The notes beneath the pieces are model-generated. The model worked only from the letters and a program-made list of their open reading frames with translations, was not told the origin of the DNA and did no database searches. Shown piece by piece: positions 57,208-64,000 of a stretch of 64,000 bases of DNA. Numbering within the stretch: the first letter of the stretch is position 1; each line of letters begins with the position of its first letter. A program made the position numbers and the translations under genes. The DNA is from an uncultured Verrucomicrobiota bacterium (GTDB lineage: Bacteria > Verrucomicrobiota > Verrucomicrobiia > Limisphaerales > UBA1412): positions 62,001-126,000 of the forward strand of contig CALXMK010000002.1 of assembly GCA_944389455.1 (NCBI GenBank), written 5' to 3'.

Positions 57208-57894
57208 TCATTTGTCAGAAATTTGAAATTCAAAAACTGTTGGAGTTTTTTTATAAGCGGCATAATAAGTAGAGAGTCCCATTTGAAGCCAATGTTTTTC
57301 AAAATCGGTTTGAAATTTTATCAAACTTTTCGGTGTTGTTGTCTTCTCTAGAAGTTTTTCATTGTCAAAGTTTGCTAATATTTGTTCATAATATGCTTTA
57401 TTGTCAGTCCTTAAATAAATTGTTCCTCCAAATAAGAGGGATTTTTGACAAATATTTGCAAATTTAGTTTGGACTAATCGATATTTTTCATGGCGTTTTT
57501 TGGGCCAAGGGTCAGGGAAGTAAAGATGGATAGCAGAGAGAGAATTTGGTGGAACTAAGTATTTCAGAAAATAAGCAGATTCAATCCTTGCGACTTTTAT
57601 ATTTTTGATTTGGATTTTTTTAGATTTTTTTCTAATTTTATTTATACGTCCCATTAAACGCTCAGTTGCAAAAAAATTTTTATCTGGATTGGCGAGAGCA
57701 TATTCTGTTAAAAATCCTCCATCTCCACAACCCAAATCAAGTTCAACAGGAGCAGCGTTGCCGAAAACAGTTTCCCAAGCAATTGGATGTATTAAATTCG
57801 AAATAGGAACAAGGGTTTCATCTGTTTCTTTTTGAAATTCTGTATCTGCTAAAATTCCGTTTTTGTATTTTTCAAAGCCGAAGATGCTGCTCAT
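57208..57894 (-). CDS. trmB: tRNA (guanine-N7-)-methyltransferase
   Basis: 228-residue SAM enzyme methylating G46 in the tRNA variable loop. Motif I is ELDLGCGDGGFLTEYA near 53, FFATERLMGRINKI contacts SAM, and HLYFPDPWPKKRHEKYRLVQ (about 122-142) is the diagnostic TrmB motif. Length is normal. It follows the PfkB-type kinase gene by 63 bp, a gap containing a stem-loop, and precedes the prolyl oligopeptidase gene. Confidence 0.95.
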   Translation of the reverse strand: MSSIFGFEKYKNGILADTEFQKETDETLVPISNLIHPIAWETVFGNAAPVELDLGCGDGGFLTEYALANPDKNFFATERLMGRINKIRKKSKKIQIKNIKVARIESAYFLKYLVPPNSLSAIHLYFPDPWPKKRHEKYRLVQTKFANICQKSLLFGGTIYLRTDNKAYYEQILANFDNEKLLEKTTTPKSLIKFQTDFEKHWLQMGLSTYYAAYKKTPTVFEFQISDK

Positions 57895-57907
57895 AAATAA
57901 AGCTGAT

Positions 57908-57944
57908 TATATAGGGAATGAAGAGGAAATCCATTCCCCATATA
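57908..57944. other. 13-bp stem-loop between the kinase gene and trmB
   Basis: TATATAGGGAATG (57908-57920) pairs with CATTCCCCATATA (57932-57944), 13 pairs with one wobble (A-C on this strand, G-U in the minus-strand RNA), loop 11 nt. On the minus strand no clean T run follows, so it may be a partial terminator or processing site ahead of trmB. Confidence 0.5.
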
Positions 57945-57957
57945 ATAAATTTTAAAT

Positions 57958-59091
57958 CTATGCCCAATTTTCCAAGAAACCGGCTAAATCAGTTAGATTT
58001 GGACTCACAGCTGTGCGGACATAAAATCCACTTGTACTAACAGCTGTCAAAAGTGAATCGATATTGTCAAAACCTAGTAGTTTACCTAAGCAGAAGCCGG
58101 CATTAAAATGGTCTCCAGCACCAGTACTAATTAATGGTTTTTCACAGAAGGGACCTTTAACAATACTTGCTGCTCCATTGCTGACAGCTACAGCATAAGC
58201 TACAGGATGGATAACCAAGGTGTTGATCTTGAGCTGGTTTTGAATTTTTATACCTAAATTAGCTAATCCACTAGGGGAATGGTCAGAGGTATCAAAGACG
58301 AGAACATCACCGATTTCGTAGCATTCTTTTTCATTTAATCCAAGAATAACATCGAAATGTTTTTCAAATTTTCCAATAAGATCAAGCGCTCGTTTAATAT
58401 CTAGTTTAGAACGTTTCTCTGGATCTGCTAAATCAAAGAAGATTTTACGGCGTTTTTTATTTTTAAGTGTTGGACAAATTTGCTCCAAAATAACTTCCCA
58501 GATATCACTCATAAAAGGAAGCATTGTCCAATTAACAAAAGCTACAAAATCGGATTTAGTAAATTTTTCAATAAATTTCTCTTCTCCGTATCGTTTGACA
58601 ATGTTTTCCCAATTGATTTCACTCAATTGAGTCATTTTACCCATAATAATTTTACCGTCATCAAATTCCAATGCATCAGTACGTCCCGCATTAGCTATTG
58701 ATTTGACATCTCCTTTATTAGCAAAGTCTTTAAAAACGGGATGAATTTCCGGATAATCCAAGGAACCTAGATATGAAAGCTTAATGCCAAAATTGGAAAT
58801 GGTGTTAGCCATGATAGGACCATTACCACCTAATTTAATAAGCTGCGTTACTAATTCAAAATTTGTACTTTTACCGCCAGCTGCTTGAATACGTTCTGCA
58901 AATTTCGAGATGGTGTTAAGTCTGGAATATTCCATCGGACTGGTTCTTTTATCAATCACATGAATAATTTCATCGATAAAGCCATCCATTCCAATAAAGG
59001 CTGTCATTTTAGCTGCAGTGGGGATTTGCACACGTAATTTTTCCGCACATTTTTGTCGCAGCTCTATAGAATTAATCATTTCATTGTTCAT
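57958..59091 (-). CDS. PfkB/ribokinase-family carbohydrate kinase
   Basis: 377-residue cytoplasmic kinase. The anion-hole and catalytic base motif is STGAGDHFNAGFCLGKLLG near 325-343, and GGNGPIMANTISNFGI near 89 is the substrate-side glycine-rich motif. The N-terminus FIGMDGFIDEIIHVIDKR is an unusual start seen in a PfkB subgroup of PVC bacteria and Bacteroidota. The sugar or nucleoside substrate is not predictable. It precedes trmB in a mixed minus-strand housekeeping run. Confidence 0.82.
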   Translation of the reverse strand: MNNEMINSIELRQKCAEKLRVQIPTAAKMTAFIGMDGFIDEIIHVIDKRTSPMEYSRLNTISKFAERIQAAGGKSTNFELVTQLIKLGGNGPIMANTISNFGIKLSYLGSLDYPEIHPVFKDFANKGDVKSIANAGRTDALEFDDGKIIMGKMTQLSEINWENIVKRYGEEKFIEKFTKSDFVAFVNWTMLPFMSDIWEVILEQICPTLKNKKRRKIFFDLADPEKRSKLDIKRALDLIGKFEKHFDVILGLNEKECYEIGDVLVFDTSDHSPSGLANLGIKIQNQLKINTLVIHPVAYAVAVSNGAASIVKGPFCEKPLISTGAGDHFNAGFCLGKLLGFDNIDSLLTAVSTSGFYVRTAVSPNLTDLAGFLENWA

Positions 59092-59173
59092 AAATTTTTG
59101 CTTTAAATCAACACTCCAACTCTAATTGCTGGAAATACACCTCATGCTAATTAAGAAATAAGAATTATTCAAT

Positions 59174-59920
59174 TTATTTTGAATGACACATTGCTAAATA
59201 AATTCCTTTTAGTGTTAAATCTGGATCTACTTTCAGAATATCTGGTATTTTATTAGAAATCAATTCTGCATAACCACCAGTAGCCACGATAGGAAAATTT
59301 TCTGATCCTATTTCTTGTTTAATAAGAGTTAATAACTCTTTGATCAGTCCTCTATATCCATGAATAGCTCCAATCCGCATAGCATCAGCGGTGCTTTTGC
59401 CAATTACAGAATTGACTTCTCGAAGCTCGATACAGGGGAGTTGAGCTGTCTTTTCATGAAGATAGCTTGTCATAGTTGAAAGACCTGGTGCTATAATTCC
59501 GCCAGCATAGTTGCCTTGACAATTAACAATGTCAAATGTCACTGCGGTGCCAAAGTCAATAGCAACAGCAGGAGACCCATAATAGTGAGCTAGTGCGATA
59601 GTATTAGCAAGTCTGTCATTCCCTACACTTTCAGGAGAAGGGTAATCTATTCCGATTTTCCAAATTGTTTTATATGTAAGTTCAAATGGAGTATCCCACT
59701 CTTTTTTTAAAATGAGCTTGGCTTGTTTAGAAGCATCGGGAACCACACTGCAAAAGCCGATTTGATCAACAGGTCTTTGTTGAAAAAAACCTCTCAACAG
59801 GAAGAGCATAGAACCATTCTCCCAAGCCTTTGTGGGGAGTTCAATGCGATCAATAATCTGTTTGTTAGCCATAAGACCAACGTGAGTATGAGTATTGCCA
59901 ATATCTAATAAGAGCTCCAT
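59174..59920 (-). CDS. coaX: Type III pantothenate kinase
   Basis: 248-residue first enzyme of coenzyme A synthesis from pantothenate. LLDIGNTHTHVGLM at the N-terminus is the ASKHA phosphate-1 motif carrying the catalytic Asp. GNDRLANTIAL near 100 and AVAIDFGTAVTFDIV near 118 are conserved, with GGIIAPGLSTM in the dimer interface. Length is typical. It starts 16 bp after the stop of the TPR/coiled-coil gene. As a family trait, this form needs a monovalent cation and is not inhibited by CoA. Confidence 0.93.
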   Translation of the reverse strand: MELLLDIGNTHTHVGLMANKQIIDRIELPTKAWENGSMLFLLRGFFQQRPVDQIGFCSVVPDASKQAKLILKKEWDTPFELTYKTIWKIGIDYPSPESVGNDRLANTIALAHYYGSPAVAIDFGTAVTFDIVNCQGNYAGGIIAPGLSTMTSYLHEKTAQLPCIELREVNSVIGKSTADAMRIGAIHGYRGLIKELLTLIKQEIGSENFPIVATGGYAELISNKIPDILKVDPDLTLKGIYLAMCHSK

Positions 59921-59935
59921 TTTGAAAAAAAGAAT

Positions 59936-61798
59936 CTATTTTTCATTACTGGTTCTATTTTCCATAGAAACTTGAAGGGCTTTTTCGAATTCCATATTTC
60001 GTGGCAGTCCCAAGGAAACGGCTTTTTGGTAATGGAAATTAGCCAATTGAGGGTAAGCAGGATTGCGTGTTGCATAAATGACTGCCAAATTAAAGTGAGG
60101 TTCTGCGTACTTTGGAGCTAATTTAATAGCTTTCCTAAAAGCTTTTTCCGCATCATCTCTGAGTCCTTTTTCTGCAAAAACTACACCGAGTTGGTATAGA
60201 GTGTCAGGATTATTTGGATCGAGCTTATAGGATTGGCTTAATATTTCAAATGAATTGTCGTATTTATTTTGATGGAAATATAGTTCTCCTAATAGATTGA
60301 GAACAAAGGTATTGTCTGGAGCCAAGTCGTATGCTTTTTTTAAATACGATTCCGCTTCAGAGATTTTTTTTAGTTTTAGTTCAGTTAGCGCCAAGTGAGC
60401 TAGGATATAAATATTATTTTCATCTAAAGCAAGTGCTCTTTGTAAAAGACGTTCGGCTTCATTGAAATTACCATTTCTATCTTGGAGTTTCTGAATTGCT
60501 TCAGCTGTAATAGTGCGGGCTTCAGGGGAAGCAAAAAGAGGGGCAGATTGAGGAGAATTGTTATTTGAGTCTGTTTGTGTAGCAAGTCTTTCTCCTATGT
60601 GAAGTCTCTCTCCAGATTTTAATAGAGCAAGTTCTTCTGGAGTGTATGGTTCTTTGTTCAATTCATAAGCAGCTATTTTAGCTCTGAGTTTATCAATATC
60701 GTTGAGAATCTTAGATGCACCTTTTTTGGAACCAATGTTGCGTAAAACTTTGTTTTCTTCAGTTATCCCTTCTAGCTCTTTTTTTAGAGAGTTGATTTCA
60801 TTTTTTAGAAGATTCACTTCATCTTTATTTGAAAGATTCTTTGCTTTTTCTTCTGTATTGGATAACTTGTTTTGTAGCTGGTTTATAGTTGTGCGAAGTT
60901 GGATTAATTCATTTTGAGCTGTTTCATACTGGGGTTGTAGGGAGGATAATTTGGTTTCTGCTTTACTTAGTGTCTCTATTCTCTGTTTTTGTATTTTATT
61001 TGTTTCTTGAAGTTGTTTTAACTCGTTATTAAGTGTAAGGATAGAATCCTTTTGTTTTTGGATAATTTGTAAGGAATCATTTGTTTGAGATGTTTGGGAA
61101 AGTTTTTCTTGTAAAAGTTTGTTTTCTTCTTTTAGTTCAGAAATAGTTATATTTAATTTTCCAATTTCTTTATTGAGATTTTGAGCGGAAAGATTCTCAG
61201 AGTTAGAAGGTTTTAACTCTAAAGATATGGAGTTGTTTTGTGAAAGTTTTTCCACTTGAGCTTTAAGTCGTGCATTAGCTTCTGTGAGTTCTGAGATGTT
61301 TTTTTCCGCTTCAGCTAATAGTTTGGGATCTGAGGTGCTAGGTAAGGCAGAAGTTGCTTCCTTTAGGCGTGATTCCAATACTTCTTTTACCTTTTCTAAT
61401 TGTTCAACTTGTTGACGAAGCCTTTGAACTTCTATTTCAATTTCACTTTGAGGAGAGTTTTCAGTATCTGAAGCAGTCTGTTCCGTAAACTGTTCCATTT
61501 TAGCTTTTACATAAGAAAGCCTAAAGTCGATTAGCTTTTTATTCCAATCTGGATATTTTTTCTGAATATCTTGAAGCAAATTTTGGGCTTGTGAATAGAG
61601 TTCCCAAGCAGCTCTTTTTTTACCCATTTGCCGAGCTTCATCTGCTCCTAAAATAGTGTTGTAAACCTCTACATAAAGATCATCTGGATCATATTCTTCA
61701 AGAGTATTATCGGTAGCGATAGACGCTGCTGCTACAAAACTGATGCTCACTAAAATTGCTGCTGTGAGTGAAAGTGTTTTTTGATACCACTGTCCCAT
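59936..61798 (-). CDS. Exported coiled-coil and TPR protein
   Basis: 620 residues from ATG 61798, chosen because the signal peptide (MGQWYQKTLSLTAAILVSISFVA) begins here rather than at the in-frame ATG 61837. A short TPR-like region (about 40-100, DEARQMGKKRAAWELYSQAQNLL) precedes a long coiled coil (about 110-375) rich in Glu, Lys, Gln and Leu. Four to five TPRs at about 440-610 end the protein, for example NIYILAHLALTELKLKKISEAESYLKKAYDLAPDN. Probably a periplasmic scaffold. The same layout occurs in uncharacterised Verrucomicrobia proteins. It heads the minus-strand run leading to coaX. Confidence 0.85.
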   Translation of the reverse strand: MGQWYQKTLSLTAAILVSISFVAAASIATDNTLEEYDPDDLYVEVYNTILGADEARQMGKKRAAWELYSQAQNLLQDIQKKYPDWNKKLIDFRLSYVKAKMEQFTEQTASDTENSPQSEIEIEVQRLRQQVEQLEKVKEVLESRLKEATSALPSTSDPKLLAEAEKNISELTEANARLKAQVEKLSQNNSISLELKPSNSENLSAQNLNKEIGKLNITISELKEENKLLQEKLSQTSQTNDSLQIIQKQKDSILTLNNELKQLQETNKIQKQRIETLSKAETKLSSLQPQYETAQNELIQLRTTINQLQNKLSNTEEKAKNLSNKDEVNLLKNEINSLKKELEGITEENKVLRNIGSKKGASKILNDIDKLRAKIAAYELNKEPYTPEELALLKSGERLHIGERLATQTDSNNNSPQSAPLFASPEARTITAEAIQKLQDRNGNFNEAERLLQRALALDENNIYILAHLALTELKLKKISEAESYLKKAYDLAPDNTFVLNLLGELYFHQNKYDNSFEILSQSYKLDPNNPDTLYQLGVVFAEKGLRDDAEKAFRKAIKLAPKYAEPHFNLAVIYATRNPAYPQLANFHYQKAVSLGLPRNMEFEKALQVSMENRTSNEK

Positions 61799-62015
61799 GG
61801 GATTATTAAAACATTTTTTCTTCGAAGTTACGAACAAAAATAAATTTCCAGAATGGAGAGAATCAAGTGATAAGTTTGATGTGAGTTATAAAATGGACTT
61901 AATTTGTGAATAAAATTTGGAATTTTGGGGTAATTTGGTCTAAATAAATGAAAAAGGTTCTATTTTTATCTTTTTCATCTTGAACTAAATCGTGGTTTAG
62001 TTTTTATTACTTTCT

Positions 62016-63590
62016 ATGAATGGCGGTTCTTCGCAACGAAAACCAAAACGTTTTTTCTTTCTACGCATTTTTTTCCTTCTTGCGGGAATAGGAGGGTTGT
62101 TTATGGCTTTTATTATAGCAGTATGCGTTTTGGATACTCATAGAGAGGAGGAAGAATGGAATACACTCAAAACAGTATTGGCGAAGAAAGGACTCTATTT
62201 AGAAAAAGATTTGATGTTTCCTCCGAAGCCTCCTGATGAACAAAATTTTGCAGGAATTCCTTTTTTATCTACTCTTTCTGAAGATAAAGTGGGAAATGTT
62301 GATGTTTTTGAGATTTGGAATTCTCTGACAAATGTTCATATGCCTTATATGCTTAGTGATTTGCCAGATCTTTCTTGGAGAGACGCCTATATGTGGAATC
62401 CAGAAGATATAAGGCTGATATTATTGACTCGAAATGCGGTATTGTACCCGGAACCTCCGGTTTCTGCAGAAGGTAATCTTTTACTTTTTGAGTGCTTTAA
62501 ACCACAAATGTTAGAGATAGAAGAGGCTGTAGAAAGACCTTTTTGTAAATTTCCAATTTTCTTTGAAATGGGGCCTCAATACCCTTATCTGCATTTGGGG
62601 GTACTTAATGAAACTGTTCTCTTGTTTTCTGCACGGGCCGTGACTTATTTGGATCTCGGAAAGACGGATGAAGCACTTAATGATATTATTTTGTCTTGGA
62701 AAGTAGCGCAGCGTTTAGGATCTGATCAGACTATCTTGGGAGCCATGGCTGTGCATTCTTCTTTTCTTTATTCATTGCAGCCTTTATGGCAAGGGATTGC
62801 CCGGCATCAATGGAATACTCAGCAGTTGGAAAAAATGCAGAAAGAGTTGGCAGGGTTTAATTTTATCCAACTTTTTAAAACAAATCAGCTTTTTGAAATA
62901 ATCTGGACAGCGGGAATGAATGAAGTTGTTGAAACAGTTTATCTAACGAAGATTGGCATTCCTCTTTTACAGGGGATAGAAAAAATAGAAAAATTTTTAC
63001 CTATAGATAATATTTCAGTAAGGATTAATAGTGTTGTTGAAGCGTTGTTTTCTAAGGTTCCAGTTGGTTGGATCAGAATGAATTTGGCTCATTTAGCTGA
63101 AACAGGAATTGATTATATATCAAAGGTTTATCTTATAGAAGATCATCGGATTGATCCGGATGTGGTGAGAGAGCAGATGGAAGTGTTTCAAAGTCGTTAT
63201 GAAGATACGCTTAATCCAGATCGGATTATTGTAAAAAATTTTAAACAGTCACTTTTTTCAGATCAAATTTCTCAGAAAGCTGCAGAAGGACAAGCTTTTA
63301 TAGATATGGCCTCGATTGCGTGTATTATGGAAAGATTTTATTTAAAGCATCAACGTTATCCGGAATCTGTTGATGCTATTTCTCAATTATCAGCGACAAG
63401 GTTCTTTCGTTATGATATTGTTACAGGGGATCCTTATATTTTTATTAAGACTTTAAAGTCATTTAGTCTTTATTCTTTAGGATGGGATAAATTGAATAAT
63501 TTTGGGCAAATAAAAAAGACGGCTTCTGGAATGGAGGATTGGATTTGGCCGGCATCAGACCATAATTCTCAGATTGATTTGGTTTTTTAG
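62016..63590 (+). CDS. Membrane-anchored protein of unknown function
   Basis: 524 residues; I do not recognise a characterised family. An N-terminal basic stretch (SSQRKPKRFFF) leads into one membrane helix (about 18-42), followed by a charged DTHREEEEWNTL segment. The remaining about 480 residues should be extracytoplasmic and mostly helical. EKDLMFPPKPPDEQNFAGIPFL near 70 and the C-terminal pattern QRYPESVDAIS...DPYIFIKTLKSFSLYSLGWDKLNNFG resemble conserved hypothetical proteins of planctomycetes and verrucomicrobia; the tail recalls pseudopilin-like proteins that end with a similar YSLGWD segment. It lies 20 bp before a pgsA-like gene. Confidence 0.75.
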   Translation: MNGGSSQRKPKRFFFLRIFFLLAGIGGLFMAFIIAVCVLDTHREEEEWNTLKTVLAKKGLYLEKDLMFPPKPPDEQNFAGIPFLSTLSEDKVGNVDVFEIWNSLTNVHMPYMLSDLPDLSWRDAYMWNPEDIRLILLTRNAVLYPEPPVSAEGNLLLFECFKPQMLEIEEAVERPFCKFPIFFEMGPQYPYLHLGVLNETVLLFSARAVTYLDLGKTDEALNDIILSWKVAQRLGSDQTILGAMAVHSSFLYSLQPLWQGIARHQWNTQQLEKMQKELAGFNFIQLFKTNQLFEIIWTAGMNEVVETVYLTKIGIPLLQGIEKIEKFLPIDNISVRINSVVEALFSKVPVGWIRMNLAHLAETGIDYISKVYLIEDHRIDPDVVREQMEVFQSRYEDTLNPDRIIVKNFKQSLFSDQISQKAAEGQAFIDMASIACIMERFYLKHQRYPESVDAISQLSATRFFRYDIVTGDPYIFIKTLKSFSLYSLGWDKLNNFGQIKKTASGMEDWIWPASDHNSQIDLVF

Positions 63591-63610
63591 TTTTCAGAAA
63601 ACATCTTTAT

Positions 63611-64000
63611 ATGACCACCGCTAATAAAATAACGATTGGACGTATATTATTTGTTCCTGTTTTTATATCAGCCGTTATTTTTTATGGAAGGACAGAACTG
63701 GATGGATACCGAGTAATGGCTATTTTGGTTTTTGCTCTTACATCTATTTCAGATGCAGTTGATGGATATATTGCTCGTCATTATAATCAAAAGAGTGAGC
63801 TGGGAGCAATATTGGATCCTTTAGCAGATAAATTACTTCTTGTTTCAGCTGGAATTTTGCTAAGTATTAAGCAAGGTGATTTGCCAACAATACCGCCTAT
63901 TTTTATTTTAACTATTTTGAGTCGAGATGTGTTAATTTTATTAGGATTTATGGTTATCCATTTCATTTGCGAAAGAGTAAAAGTGTGTCCACGTTGGCCG
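63611..64000 (+). CDS. pgsA: CDP-alcohol phosphatidyltransferase, PgsA-type (cut by window end)
   Basis: The first 130 residues of an integral membrane enzyme that transfers the phosphatidyl group from CDP-diacylglycerol, probably to glycerol-3-phosphate. The family motif D-x2-DG-x2-AR-x8-G-x3-D-x3-D is complete: DAVDGYIARHYNQKSELGAI followed by LDPLAD. The N-terminus NKITIGRILFVPVFI is typical of PgsA. Distinguishing PgsA from cardiolipin synthase of the same fold needs the missing C-terminus. Confidence 0.8.
   Translation, partial: MTTANKITIGRILFVPVFISAVIFYGRTELDGYRVMAILVFALTSISDAVDGYIARHYNQKSELGAILDPLADKLLLVSAGILLSIKQGDLPTIPPIFILTILSRDVLILLGFMVIHFICERVKVCPRWP

Noticed and set aside
57191..57302. 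N-terminal extension of the prolyl oligopeptidase gene
   Set aside because: It overlaps the end of trmB and places a non-family sequence before a clean signal peptide that starts at 57191.
1..64000. Mobile elements, prophage, CRISPR arrays or defence islands
   Set aside because: No transposase, integrase, Cas, restriction or toxin-antitoxin proteins and no spaced direct repeats were seen; the only tRNA has no integrase beside it.

Overview
The window is 64 kb of AT-rich (roughly 38-40% G+C by eye) bacterial chromosome, densely coding on both strands. I see no phage, insertion sequence, CRISPR array or rRNA. Several features suggest a Verrucomicrobiota or other PVC-group bacterium: an LL-diaminopimelate aminotransferase lysine route, a 33-residue AURKAIP1/COX24-type basic protein, a long-form HisG, tricorn-like and prolyl-oligopeptidase proteases, many secreted glycoside hydrolases with unusual domain fusions, and almost no Shine-Dalgarno sequences. 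Promoters nevertheless look like ordinary TTGACA/TATAAT types, which argues against Bacteroidota. The lineage call is inference from gene content.

Layout: 1-9.1 kb (minus) is a secreted clan GH-A hydrolase, two OppB/OppC-type permeases and a bacterial alpha-2-macroglobulin cut by the window edge. 9.2-11 kb (plus) is leuA, preceded by a leucine-rich leader peptide and a complete-looking attenuator. 11.1-15.4 kb (minus) is a 1455-residue GH2 plus glutaminase-A-like fusion. 15.6-19.3 kb (plus) is a sensor PP2C phosphatase overlapping a ribulokinase. 19.3-25.7 kb (minus) holds a thioesterase, prmA, an ABC-2 permease and a tricorn protease. 25.8-29.6 kb (plus) is a transporter overlapping a GH65-like hydrolase, with a palindrome around the promoter. 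29.6-36.6 kb (plus) is hisG, the 33-residue protein, a TPR protein, two aminotransferases, thiC and tRNA-Gly. 36.7-39.9 kb (minus) is a GH43/GH99-like fusion. 40-47 kb (minus) is an operon of an ABC-2 permease, three SPFH (HflK/HflC-type) proteins and a metal P-type ATPase. 47.2-52.3 kb (plus) is a GH51 arabinofuranosidase, argH and a squalene synthase-like enzyme. 52.3-61.8 kb (minus) runs TPR/coiled-coil protein, coaX, PfkB-type kinase, trmB, prolyl oligopeptidase, a CapK-like ligase and a YihY protein. 62-64 kb (plus) is an unknown membrane-anchored protein and the start of a pgsA-like gene.

Together the genes describe a polysaccharide-degrading heterotroph. GH51 and GH43 would release L-arabinose, and ribulokinase would act on L-ribulose made from it. 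Biosynthesis of Leu, His, Arg, Lys and thiamine is represented by single genes rather than complete operons. The best-supported unusual element is the leuA leader attenuator. The three-SPFH plus P-type ATPase operon and the two giant hydrolase fusions are the most promising protein-level leads.
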